This document shows, in pieces, positions 9,713 through 16,009 of a DNA stretch of 16,009 nt (positions within the stretch are counted from its first letter, which is position 1; each line of letters opens with the position of its first letter). Source of the stretch: Rhodospirillales bacterium 47_12_T64 (lineage in GTDB: Bacteria; Pseudomonadota; Alphaproteobacteria; Kiloniellales; Kiloniellaceae). A program made the position numbers and the translations under genes. The notes beneath the pieces were generated by a model that saw only the letters and a program-made list of their open reading frames with translations, was not told the origin of the DNA and did no database searches. The stretch spans positions 1-16,009 of the forward strand of contig MABB01000075.1 of the NCBI GenBank assembly GCA_002162915.1. Direction: 5' to 3'.

Positions 9713-10918
9713 TTAAAGGCCAGTTGTCGCTGAAAAAACAGCTCCGTCTTTAATCGTTAAATGTTGCGCCTTACTTCCCAAGCCAGAGAACACTTCGGCA
9801 TCAGTACCTGTCATCCAAGCTTGGCAACGCAAATGTATTATTTCTTCAAATAGGCTATTTCGACGTTTTTCGTCCAAATGAGCCACCACTTCATCCAGTA
9901 ACAATAGCGGCGGGGCACCCCGTTCCAGCATAACCAATCGAGCATGTGCCAATACTATTGATAACAGTAACGATTTCTGCTCCCCCGTAGAACACAAGGC
10001 AGCGGGCATATTTTTTTCTATATGGTGTACCGCAAGGTCACTTCGATGTGGTCCCCACGAAGCCCCACCTGAGATCGCGTCTTTTGCGCGGCTGTCAAAT
10101 AGGCACTGCCGAAGATCTTCCTCTACGATAAGGGCTGGTTTGTCTTCCAACCAAGCTTCCACAGCCCCCTCTAATGCCAGTCCAGCAACAGGGAAATCTC
10201 CAACTGTCTCGGCACAGGCCCCGATCAACCTCTCCGTAATCTCCCGTCGCGCCACAGCAATTGCGACACCATGCCGAGCCATACGGTCTTCGAGTGTCGA
10301 TAGCCAAGCCTGATCTGCATTCCCAGCCTTCAACAAACGAGAACGCTCTCTTAATGCATGGTCATATGCACTCGTATTACCCGCGTGTGCAGGATCAAAC
10401 CCTAAAACCAACCTGTCTAAAAACTTGCGCCGACCAGATGCCGCATCCCGAAGAATGCCATCCATTTGAGGCGTTAACCAGATCGCAGAGAACACTTCGG
10501 CCAAAGCCTGTTGGCTCTTGCAATTTTCCCCGTCTACACGAACCAAACGGCGCTCTCTCGTGGCGCCGTTCATATTCGCAGGATCTCTCCCGGTCCCAAT
10601 ATCCCGAATACCCACACCCGTTGTCACTTCCGCAGCAACGGCCCAAGCCTCCGGAGCACCAGTTGGAGTTCGCCGTGCAATTTCAGGCAACGGAGCGCTT
10701 CGTAGCCCTCGGCCCGGTGTCATCAGCGAAATAGCCTCCAAAAGATTCGTTTTCCCGACCCCATTTGCACCAGTCAACACAACAGGCCGCGCATCAACCA
10801 CTATTTCAGCGCGTTCATAACTGCGAAACTGAGTTAGAACGACTCTTCGCAGCCACAAACTTTCTGACAAATCATCGTCAGTCACAAGTGGTGTTCCATT
10901 CTGGGTGGCAGCCAGCAT
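9713..10918 (-). CDS. recF: DNA replication and repair protein RecF
   Basis: RecF is an SMC/ABC-type ATPase that, with RecO and RecR, loads RecA at single-stranded gaps. The 401-residue product has the Walker A motif GANGVGKT (50-57), the ABC signature STGEQKS (310-316), and Walker B LLLLDE (338-343) followed by the D-loop region VVAHLDE. WLRRVVLTQFRSYE (22-35) is the conserved start of the RecF fold, so about 20 residues precede it; this is a little longer than in E. coli, and no better internal start exists before the fold. The ATG lies 24 bases after the dnaN stop with a weak ribosome-binding site. The spacing on both sides indicates co-transcription with dnaN and gyrB. Confidence 0.97.
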   Translation of the reverse strand: MLAATQNGTPLVTDDDLSESLWLRRVVLTQFRSYERAEIVVDARPVVLTGANGVGKTNLLEAISLMTPGRGLRSAPLPEIARRTPTGAPEAWAVAAEVTTGVGIRDIGTGRDPANMNGATRERRLVRVDGENCKSQQALAEVFSAIWLTPQMDGILRDAASGRRKFLDRLVLGFDPAHAGNTSAYDHALRERSRLLKAGNADQAWLSTLEDRMARHGVAIAVARREITERLIGACAETVGDFPVAGLALEGAVEAWLEDKPALIVEEDLRQCLFDSRAKDAISGGASWGPHRSDLAVHHIEKNMPAALCSTGEQKSLLLSIVLAHARLVMLERGAPPLLLLDEVVAHLDEKRRNSLFEEIIHLRCQAWMTGTDAEVFSGLGSKAQHLTIKDGAVFSATTGL

Positions 10919-10942
10919 AAGATTGCGGTATCCAGATCTGGA

Positions 10943-12061
10943 TTAAACCCGCATCGGCATCAACACATAAAGCGCTGAAGCATCCGCAGAATCACGAACG
11001 ATTGTTGGGGATGCAGCATCAGCCATCAAAAACTCAGCTGATTCACCTTCAATTTGTTGAGCAATATCAAGCAAATAACGTGAATTAAAGCCAATATCCA
11101 GAGATTCACCTTCATAATTAACTTCAAGAACTTCAACAGCACTGCCATTTTCAGCCGATGTCGCAGAAAGTGTGAGCGATGAACCTTCCAGAGTAATTTT
11201 AACCGCACGACTTTTCTCTGTGGAGATTGTCGAGACACGGTCAACAGCTGCAGAGAATGTTTTGCAGTCCAAAACAAGGCTCTTATCGTTACCGCTTGGA
11301 ATCACACGCTGGTAATCCGGGAAAGTGCCATCAATCAGCTTTGAGCTAAGCACTGTCGAATCAAACCGGAACATAATCTTGGTTTCGGAGAGAGAAACCT
11401 CTATAGGATCATTGGTTTCGTCAATCAGCTTACGCAGTTCATTAACCGTCTTACGAGGGACGATTACACCAGGAATCTCTTCAGCGCCTTGTGGTAGTGG
11501 CATCTCAAAGCGAGCGAGACGGTGACCATCGGTAGCAACAGCACGAAGGACAGGAATGTCGTCAGCCTCAGTCGCATGAAGGTATATGCCATTCAAATAA
11601 TAGCGGGTTTCTTCTGTCGATATCGCAAAGCGAGTACGGTCGATAAGGTTTTTAAGTTCGGTAACTTGTACTCCGAAAACTTGAGGTAATTCGATGACGC
11701 CAGCTGCGGGAAAATCTTCGCGCGGCAATGTCTGAAGAGTAAAAGTTGAACGCCCAGCCTTCAAAGTCATCTGCGCGGTTTCAGAATTGGCTATCAGCTC
11801 GACTTCGGAACCATCAGGGAGCTTGCGAACAATATCGTAAAACGTATGCGCAGGAGCCGTTGTTACACCCGCATCCACGACAGTCGCGTCGACCTGATCC
11901 ACGATTGTAAGATCCATGTCAGTCGCCGTCAGAGACAGCTTGCCATCCTTGGCTTCCATAAGAACATTGGAAAGGATGGGGATCGTGTTCCGACGTTCGA
12001 CTACACTTTGAACATGCGCCAGGGATTTCAACAATGCAGAGCGTTCGATTGTGATCTTCAT
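10943..12061 (-). CDS. dnaN: DNA polymerase III beta sliding clamp
   Basis: The beta clamp is a ring-shaped homodimer that tethers replicative and repair polymerases to DNA. From the ATG at 12061 the product is 372 residues, the standard length. It begins MKITIERSALLKSL, contains TDGHRLA in the second domain, and ends in YVLMPMRV, whose terminal residues line the partner-binding cleft. The frame stays open 51 codons upstream, to an ATG at 12214, but the added residues do not resemble any DnaN and the canonical start fits the family exactly. The Shine-Dalgarno sequence at 12061 is weak. The gene is 300 bases downstream of dnaA, so it may have its own promoter, and it heads the dnaN-recF-gyrB unit. 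Confidence 0.97.
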   Translation of the reverse strand: MKITIERSALLKSLAHVQSVVERRNTIPILSNVLMEAKDGKLSLTATDMDLTIVDQVDATVVDAGVTTAPAHTFYDIVRKLPDGSEVELIANSETAQMTLKAGRSTFTLQTLPREDFPAAGVIELPQVFGVQVTELKNLIDRTRFAISTEETRYYLNGIYLHATEADDIPVLRAVATDGHRLARFEMPLPQGAEEIPGVIVPRKTVNELRKLIDETNDPIEVSLSETKIMFRFDSTVLSSKLIDGTFPDYQRVIPSGNDKSLVLDCKTFSAAVDRVSTISTEKSRAVKITLEGSSLTLSATSAENGSAVEVLEVNYEGESLDIGFNSRYLLDIAQQIEGESAEFLMADAASPTIVRDSADASALYVLMPMRV

Positions 12062-12361
12062 GATGCTATGACTCAGTCCGTAATCTTTCATCAATACCAA
12101 GAAACCTCTCCCTTGGCAGCGCCTTAGAACGAGGTCACGAATTTCCCGTGCCTCGCACAGCATCGAGCTTAGAACTCTCTGGCGGGACTCGGGCGGAAAG
12201 TATAGCGGGTTCATTCGCAGAAGGAAAACAATTATAATATCTTATCGTCACAATCGCCGATAACACAAAAACTCAAAATTGCTTTAATAAAATATGCAAG
12301 ATCTGTAAGATTGAGGGCCGCTCAAAACCGTAAAGATGAACCCTGGAACCAGCTCGACGAG
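12062..12361 (-). other. dnaA-dnaN intergenic region
   Basis: This 300-base gap holds the 3' flank of dnaA and the leader of dnaN. No hairpin with a T-run was found after dnaA, so read-through into dnaN is possible. The dnaN-side half contains candidate -10 boxes (TATAAT, plus 12231-12236; TATACT, plus 12199-12204), an inverted repeat at 12242-12263, and two GANTC sites (12070-12074 and 12186-12190). A small perfect inverted repeat, AGCTCG-A-CGAGCT (12351-12363), overlaps the dnaA stop codon. Confidence 0.5.
12231..12263 (-). promoter_or_regulatory. Putative dnaN promoter region with inverted repeat
   Basis: A consensus TATAAT on the minus strand (plus 12231-12236) is preceded by the perfect inverted repeat TTATCG (12242-12247), 10 bases, CGATAA (12258-12263). 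No good -35 hexamer sits at 16-18 bases. The repeat would therefore occupy the spacer and -35 zone. It could be an operator, or a site for an activator that replaces the -35. One arm reads TTATCGTCA, two mismatches from a DnaA box. Confidence 0.35.
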
Positions 12362-13795
12362 CTAGTTTTCCAGCATCCTGGTCAACAGCTCAATATCTTC
12401 GGAAAATTCAGGATCGCCAGACTTAAGTTCGTCGACTTTTTTCACTGCATGCATCACGGTTGTATGATCACGCCCACCGAACTTACGACCAATCTCCGGC
12501 AAGGAGCGAGACGTTAGATGCTTTGACAGATACATCGCAATCTGACGTGGTCGTGCCACAGCTCTGGCACGTCGCGAGGAATGCATGTCTGAGACACGAA
12601 TATTAAAGTGTTCAGCAACCTTCTTCTGAATCTCTTCGATGGTTACCCGACGGTCATTTGATCTCAGGAGATCATGAAGAACTTCTTGTGTGGTCTCAAG
12701 GCTAATCGACCTTCCAACCAAGGTCGCATGAGCGACAATACGGTTTAGCGCACCTTCAAGCTCTCTGATATTGGAGGTAATCTTATGAGCAAGAAACTCT
12801 ACAACCTTTTGCGGTATGGCAACGTCAAGCTGCTCAGCTTTTGATTCCAGAATCCCTAAACGTAATTCGTAAGTCGTCGGGTGTATATCAGCAACCAGTC
12901 CCCACCCCAGACGAGACTTCATTCTCTCTTCAACCCCCTCGAGATCGGAAGGGCTTTTATCAGCAGAGATAACAACCTGCCTGTTTTGATCGACCAAGGC
13001 ATTAAAGGTATGGAAAAACTCTTCCTGCGTTGCCTCACGCCCCCCGATGAACTGAACATCATCAATCATCAACACATCAACAGACCGAAATTCTTCCTTA
13101 AAGGACATCGTATCCTTAGTACGAAGCGCCCGCACAAACTGATACATGAATTTCTCTGCCGAGAGATAAATAACACTCTTCTCGGGGTGTGCCGTACGGA
13201 TTTGATGAGCGATTGCGTGCATCAGGTGCGTCTTACCGAGTCCTACTCCACCATAAAGAAAAAGCGGATTAAAGGGCACAGCGTCAGCATCTGCCACTCT
13301 TCGCGCAGCCGCGTAGGCTAATTCGTTAGGCTTGCCGACAACGAAGTTGTCAAAAGTAAATCTTGGATCTAATGGCGCCGTGATTTTTCGAACTTCCGCC
13401 ACTTGAGGCGTAATTACGGGAGCATTAACAGTCGGGGATTCAGGTTTGAGTTCCGGGGTTATTTCAGGAGTACTCTTCACATTAATCAGCGCTGGCTTAG
13501 GCACAGGCCTTGCTGGCTGCAAGACAACAACTTCAACTTGGGTAGAAGCACCTGTCTCTTCCAGCCACAACGCCTGAATACGATCTTGATAGTTACCAGC
13601 AACCCAATCACGCATAAATCTGGTTGGGACCGCCATTCGAACGAAAGAACCGTTACCAGTTACCAGCGACCCCGTTACCAGAGACAGGGGTTTCAACCAA
13701 CTGCGATAAGCTGCTTCGCCAACTTCCGCGCGTAACCGATTAAGCACAAGATCCCATTGCTGCTGAATAGACGGAATCACCTCACTCTGAGCCAT
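12362..13795 (-). CDS. dnaA: Chromosomal replication initiator protein DnaA
   Basis: DnaA binds 9-mer boxes at the origin, forms an ATP-dependent filament and melts the duplex. The 477-residue product shows domain I (about 5-90, [21 protein letters not shown]), a proline-rich domain II linker (about 93-140), the AAA+ domain III (Walker [10 protein letters not shown] at 182-190; Walker [10 protein letters not shown] at 241-249; sensor region SADKSPSDL) and the DNA-binding domain IV with the DnaA signature [15 protein letters not shown] (440-454). A tandem [10 protein letters not shown] at 38-47 expands domain I by about five residues relative to relatives. The ATG has a strong GGGGAGG ribosome-binding site. 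It is transcribed away from rpsT. A candidate promoter lies at 13841-13869. Confidence 0.98.
   Translation of the reverse strand: MAQSEVIPSIQQQWDLVLNRLRAEVGEAAYRSWLKPLSLVTGSLVTGNGSFVRMAVPTRFMRDWVAGNYQDRIQALWLEETGASTQVEVVVLQPARPVPKPALINVKSTPEITPELKPESPTVNAPVITPQVAEVRKITAPLDPRFTFDNFVVGKPNELAYAAARRVADADAVPFNPLFLYGGVGLGKTHLMHAIAHQIRTAHPEKSVIYLSAEKFMYQFVRALRTKDTMSFKEEFRSVDVLMIDDVQFIGGREATQEEFFHTFNALVDQNRQVVISADKSPSDLEGVEERMKSRLGWGLVADIHPTTYELRLGILESKAEQLDVAIPQKVVEFLAHKITSNIRELEGALNRIVAHATLVGRSISLETTQEVLHDLLRSNDRRVTIEEIQKKVAEHFNIRVSDMHSSRRARAVARPRQIAMYLSKHLTSRSLPEIGRKFGGRDHTTVMHAVKKVDELKSGDPEFSEDIELLTRMLEN
13655..13684 (-). repeat. 15-bp in-frame duplication inside dnaA
   Basis: Two adjacent 15-base units on the minus strand, TCTCTGGTAACGGGG and TCGCTGGTAACTGGT, match at 12 of 15 positions and encode SLVTG twice (residues 38-47). 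They lie in the loop of DnaA domain I between the WLKPL helix end and the FVRMAVP strand. Confidence 0.75.
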
Positions 13796-13798
13796 ATG

Positions 13799-13805
13799 CC
13801 TCCCC
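13799..13805 (-). promoter_or_regulatory. Ribosome binding site of dnaA
   Basis: GGGGAGG on the minus strand, three bases before the ATG at 13795. It is the strongest Shine-Dalgarno sequence seen in the window and fixes the dnaA start. Confidence 0.7.
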
Positions 13806-13840
13806 GCTCACCACTCGATTAACACAATCAGTTATCAATA

Positions 13841-13869
13841 ATAGTACCCATCGCAATTCAAATACTCAA
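13841..13869 (-). promoter_or_regulatory. Candidate sigma70-type promoter of dnaA
   Basis: On the minus strand TTGAGT (plus 13864-13869) and TACTAT (plus 13841-13846) are separated by exactly 17 bases. Each matches the consensus at 4 of 6 positions. Transcription would start about 40 bases upstream of the dnaA ATG. The -35 hexamer is exactly the spacer of the inverted repeat at 13857-13876. Confidence 0.45.
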
Positions 13870-13876
13870 ATTTGAA
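13857..13876. promoter_or_regulatory. Inverted repeat centred on dnaA -35 box
   Basis: TTCAAAT (13857-13863) and ATTTGAA (13870-13876) are perfect 7-bp arms separated by six bases, ACTCAA, which is the complement of the proposed dnaA -35 hexamer TTGAGT. A dimeric regulator bound here would block RNA polymerase. The regulator is unknown. The 10-bp palindrome TCAAATTTGA (13866-13875) overlaps it. Confidence 0.4.
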
Positions 13877-14084
13877 CAACGACCACTCAACGCGACAAAC
13901 ACAATAAAGAACAAAGTAAACGATTGCTGAAAACAGTAATGTTTCAAGCATTTACTTAAGTCGCCAAATATCAAGGACGGAACAACCTCAGCCCATACAA
14001 ATATTACGCAGGGCTTTCCATATTTTGATTTATGAATTTCCCTGCCCGAGCTGAGTTAATGTACTCGGCAATGGCTTTTCATGC

Positions 14085-14116
14085 AATACGATCAGATCAA
14101 GAACATCGTATTTTTT
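14085..14116 (+). other. Orphan terminator-like hairpin on plus strand
   Basis: AATACGAT (14085-14092) and ATCGTATT (14105-14112) form an 8-bp AT-rich stem with a 12-base loop, followed by TTTT. It looks like a weak rho-independent terminator, but no plus-strand gene lies upstream. It may be chance, or the end of a small plus-strand transcript. Confidence 0.25.
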
Positions 14117-14233
14117 CAGTTGAAAATACCCATTAGGTACAAAGAAATTCTTTACCTACTAAATCTTGTGCTCGAATCAAAACGCATGAAGAAAACATCA
14201 CATTCTAGAATGAAATCTCAAGCGACTCGACAT

Positions 14234-14268
14234 AAAAAAAAGTCGCACTCAGAAAGAGTACGACTTTT
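14234..14268 (-). terminator. Intrinsic terminator after rpsT
   Basis: On the minus strand AAAAGTCG and CGACTTTT (plus 14261-14268 and 14238-14245) pair, and the stem extends through ACTC/GAGT past one mismatch to a 5-base loop. It is followed by a run of eight T residues. It lies about 30 bases after the rpsT stop and insulates rpsT from dnaA. Confidence 0.88.
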
Positions 14269-14297
14269 CCCAATACCCACCCTAAGGTGGGGAAAAC

Positions 14298-14561
14298 TTA
14301 ACCCAGTGCTTTAATGCGGCTGTTCATACGAGACAGCTTACGAGCAACTGTGCCTTTACGCAAAATGCCGGAGCGAACGCCACGGTGCATTTCAGGCATT
14401 GCAGCTTTAAATGCGTCCTGAGCAGCAGGCTTGTCGCCTTCACCAATCGCAGTTTCAACACTTTTAACAAAAGTGCGAATGCGGCCGAGGCGAGATGAGT
14501 TCAATTCGTAACGACGTTCGTTACGACGGATCCGGGTCTTCGCAGAAAGATGATTAGCCAT
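14298..14561 (-). CDS. rpsT: 30S ribosomal protein S20
   Basis: S20 binds 16S rRNA early in 30S subunit assembly. The 87-residue basic protein has the family start MANHLSAKTRIRRNERR and the C-terminal block GILRKGTVARKLSRMNSRIKAL, and it is the standard length. It is a single-gene transcription unit: a strong promoter lies at 14609-14637 and an intrinsic terminator at 14234-14268. The leader is about 40 bases and has no strong Shine-Dalgarno sequence. In E. coli S20 represses its own translation through a leader with weak initiation signals; whether that happens here is not shown by the sequence. The position between an enoyl-CoA hydratase gene and dnaA is common in alphaproteobacteria. Confidence 0.97.
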   Translation of the reverse strand: MANHLSAKTRIRRNERRYELNSSRLGRIRTFVKSVETAIGEGDKPAAQDAFKAAMPEMHRGVRSGILRKGTVARKLSRMNSRIKALG

Positions 14562-14589
14562 CGATTGGCGCCTATTCTTTAGTAATAAT

Positions 14590-14730
14590 GAATCTCGAAA
14601 GTTGCGGCGTTATAACGGTGCCCCGAGAGTTCGTCAAGCAAGATGAGTCAATTTAATGAGCAACAATGACTCCAACTCAATAGATTTAGCCAAATACACC
14701 GGATTCTCCTTCTGAATCATGACAGGAATC
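14590..14730. promoter_or_regulatory. Cluster of six GANTC (CcrM-type) sites
   Basis: GANTC occurs at 14590-14594, 14645-14649, 14668-14672, 14702-14706, 14714-14718 and 14726-14730. In random equal-base sequence about one site per 256 positions is expected, so roughly 0.5 in this span. In alphaproteobacteria GANTC is methylated by CcrM, and methylation state can affect cell-cycle genes. The rpsT promoter lies among these sites. Confidence 0.55.
14609..14637 (-). promoter_or_regulatory. rpsT: Sigma70-type promoter of rpsT
   Basis: On the minus strand TTGACG (plus 14632-14637) and TATAAC (plus 14609-14614) are separated by exactly 17 bases; each matches the consensus at 5 of 6 positions. The start site should fall near 14602, giving a leader of about 40 bases. 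This is the best promoter in the window, as expected for a ribosomal protein gene. Confidence 0.75.
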
Positions 14731-15505
14731 AACGATGCTTCCACACAGCTTTTCTTTTCTCGGTAAAAGCGGTCATACCTTCTTTTCGGTCATCCAGAGC
14801 AAAAGTTGAGTGGAATACCCGGCGCTCAAAACGGAGTCCCTCGGTAAGTGTCGTCTCGTACGCGCGATCAACAGCCTCTTTCGCAATCATCGTCGCAGGT
14901 AAAGAGTAACCCGCAATTTTCTTTGCAGCAGCCAGAGCCTCATCCATCAATCCGTCCGCAGGAACAACCCTGCTCACAAGACCACTGCGCTCCGCCTCTT
15001 CCGCATCCATCATGCGACCAGTAAGGCACATATCCATAGCTTTCGCCTTACCGATCAAACGTGTGAGGCGCTGTGTTCCCCCCGCACCCGGTATGGTTCC
15101 AATCGTAATCTCTGGTTGGCCAAATTTAGCATTGTCTGCAGCGATGATAAAATCACACATCATGGCAACTTCACACCCGCCACCAAGCGCATACCCCGCA
15201 ACAGCGGCGATGACAGGCTTTCGGGTCTTGGCAAGAACTTCCCAATCATCCGTGATGAAATCTTCACGGTAGGCCGTCTGGAAATCCTTGTTGACCATTT
15301 CCTTGATATCGGCACCAGCTGCAAAAGCCTTTTCAGACCCCGTAACCAGCAAACAGCCAATATTATCGTCAGCTTCCAAACCGGCGACAGCCTGACCCAA
15401 TTCATCAATCAACCCCGCGCAAAGCGCGTTTAATGCTTCTGGTCGGTTCAGCTTAATCAAACCGACGCGATCATGCTTTTCCACAATAATGTATTCGTAG
15501 GCCAT
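14729..15505 (-). CDS. Enoyl-CoA hydratase (crotonase family)
   Basis: Enoyl-CoA hydratase adds water to trans-2-enoyl-CoA to give 3-hydroxyacyl-CoA in fatty-acid beta-oxidation and related pathways. The 258-residue product matches the short mono-functional form. The oxyanion-hole segments are [10 protein letters not shown] (61-70) and GYALGGGCE (104-112). The two catalytic glutamates of the mammalian enzyme correspond to Glu112 ([11 protein letters not shown]) and Glu132 ([15 protein letters not shown]). Both are present, so hydratase activity is likely and a non-hydratase crotonase is less likely. No other beta-oxidation gene is in the window, so substrate chain length is unknown. GGGAG lies 10 bases before the ATG. 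It follows the 141-residue secreted-protein gene after 78 bases and precedes rpsT, which has its own promoter. Confidence 0.94.
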   Translation of the reverse strand: MAYEYIIVEKHDRVGLIKLNRPEALNALCAGLIDELGQAVAGLEADDNIGCLLVTGSEKAFAAGADIKEMVNKDFQTAYREDFITDDWEVLAKTRKPVIAAVAGYALGGGCEVAMMCDFIIAADNAKFGQPEITIGTIPGAGGTQRLTRLIGKAKAMDMCLTGRMMDAEEAERSGLVSRVVPADGLMDEALAAAKKIAGYSLPATMIAKEAVDRAYETTLTEGLRFERRVFHSTFALDDRKEGMTAFTEKRKAVWKHR

Positions 15506-15583
15506 TTATACGGGAACTCCCAAATTTCTTGTCACAGCAAGTGTTGCCACAGAGTTAAAATTAACCCAAAGAGTGCCGGATGT

Positions 15584-16009
15584 TTACTGAGAGGGCGCGA
15601 GAATAATTCGCAGAATCGATCTGCTATTTTCCACACCCTCAAGGATTTCGATCTTCAACACTTCACCTTCGCGCCGAAACAGACCTTCACCGAAAACACT
15701 CCACCCCAACTGGGGTAAAGTTCGGCCATAAAAATCCCTGATTTCTGTCTGCTTTATTGACCCCGAAGCAAAACCTTCAACGATCCGGCCTTCCGGTTTG
15801 TCGAACACAACCCCCAAGCCAGGCATCTCTTCCATTCCAGGAACGATTGGAACACCATCGCTACCTGTAAAAAAAGATCCTTCCGACGCCAGAGCCCCCG
15901 AAATACCTTGAATGCCTGGAATACTCTGAATACCCAGCATCAATAAAAGAGTAAGGACGACCCCAGGATACGCGAATACCGACTTTGATCTAAATCTGGA
16001 AATGCACAA
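15584..16009 (-). CDS. Secreted/periplasmic protein of unknown function, at window edge
   Basis: The 141 codons run to the last base of the window, where the outermost codon is TTG. The true start may be this TTG or may lie outside. The first 41 residues look like a complete signal peptide: basic residues (R5, R7, K9), a hydrophobic core (VVLTLLLMLG), and an ALA cleavage motif at 39-41. The mature part is about 100 residues: a methionine/proline-rich stretch (VPIVPGMEEMPGLG, 53-66), then DKPEGRIVEGFASGSIKQTEI and DFYGRTLPQLGWS (92-104), and an amphipathic C-terminus. I do not recognise the family by name; the 'DFYxxTLPQLGW' pattern suggests a small conserved periplasmic domain. It is upstream of the enoyl-CoA hydratase gene and in the same direction. 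Confidence 0.7.
   Translation of the reverse strand: MCISRFRSKSVFAYPGVVLTLLLMLGIQSIPGIQGISGALASEGSFFTGSDGVPIVPGMEEMPGLGVVFDKPEGRIVEGFASGSIKQTEIRDFYGRTLPQLGWSVFGEGLFRREGEVLKIEILEGVENSRSILRIILAPSQ

Larger units (their letters stand above)
13796..14233. other. rpsT-dnaA intergenic region, hairpin-rich
   Basis: This AT-rich stretch has no gene. It contains the dnaA leader and promoter and a series of inverted repeats: TTCAAAT/ATTTGAA (13857-13876), TGCTgaAAAC/GTTTcaAGCA (13925-13950, 8 of 10 pairs), GCAGGG/CCCTGC (14008-14045), CCGAG/CTCGG (14046-14068), AATACGAT/ATCGTATT followed by TTTT on the plus strand (14085-14116), and TAGGTA..AAGAA/TTCTTTACCTA (14134-14158). I found no good match to the DnaA box TTATNCACA. 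The closest, TTATCAATA near 13832, has two mismatches, so this is not annotated as an origin. In many alphaproteobacteria the origin is near hemE or the par genes rather than dnaA. Two GANTC sites occur (14174-14178 and 14224-14228). Confidence 0.55.

Noticed and set aside
12062..12214. 51-codon N-terminal extension of DnaN
   Set aside because: The canonical start MKITIERSALLKSL is at 12061 and gives the standard 372 residues. The upstream frame is open only by chance.
12351..12363. AGCTCG-A-CGAGCT palindrome as a dnaA terminator
   Set aside because: The arms are separated by one base, so a stable RNA loop would break pairs, and no T-run follows. It overlaps the dnaA stop codon and is probably chance.
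13796..14297. Chromosomal origin between rpsT and dnaA
   Set aside because: AT-rich and close to dnaA, but I found no good DnaA boxes (best is TTATCAATA, two mismatches) and no 13-mer array. Alphaproteobacterial origins often lie elsewhere, so the claim is unsupported.

Overview
The window reads as a chromosomal replication-gene neighbourhood of an alphaproteobacterium. The evidence is the order rpsT, dnaA, dnaN, recF, gyrB (all on the minus strand, with an enoyl-CoA hydratase gene upstream of rpsT), alphaproteobacterial-looking protein sequences (DnaA with [10 protein letters not shown], GyrB with [20 protein letters not shown]), SCO and EI24-family neighbours, and GANTC sites (the CcrM methylation motif) clustered in a promoter region. 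Base composition is moderate, so a lower-GC Rhodospirillales-type or marine relative is plausible, but genus cannot be fixed from the sequence. No rRNA, tRNA, insertion sequence, CRISPR array or phage gene was found.

Layout from left to right. 1-264 is non-coding. A minus-strand pair follows: an EI24/CysZ-like membrane protein (775-1470) and a small lipoprotein (265-762). A plus-strand pair comes next: an SCO-family copper/thioredoxin-fold protein (1800-2417) and a YgjP/DUF45-type zinc metallopeptidase (2476-3198). All remaining genes are on the minus strand. In transcription order from the right edge they are: a secreted protein of unknown function (15584-16009, possibly cut by the window edge), enoyl-CoA hydratase (14729-15505), rpsT (14298-14561), dnaA (12362-13795), dnaN (10943-12061), recF (9713-10918), gyrB (7223-9685), a bifunctional PBP1A-family peptidoglycan synthase (4922-7081), and a secreted Sel1/peptidoglycan-binding protein (3227-4720).

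The genes fall into functional blocks. DnaA, the beta clamp, RecF and GyrB are the classic initiation, processivity, repair and supercoiling set. dnaN, recF and gyrB are spaced 24 and 27 bases apart and end at a clear intrinsic terminator (7164-7198), so they look like one operon. rpsT has its own strong sigma70-type promoter (14609-14637) and its own terminator (14234-14268). The PBP and the Sel1/PG-binding protein form a cell-envelope pair.

I found no convincing unknown multigene system; the coding content is ordinary core genome. The observations worth a second look are regulatory or small-scale: an inverted repeat whose spacer is the putative dnaA -35 hexamer, an inverted repeat at the putative dnaN promoter, a hairpin-rich rpsT-dnaA intergenic region without good DnaA boxes, six GANTC sites in 141 bp around the rpsT promoter, a 15-bp in-frame duplication in DnaA domain I, a very basic N-terminal tail on the PBP, and the uncharacterised C-terminal half of the Sel1/PG-binding protein.
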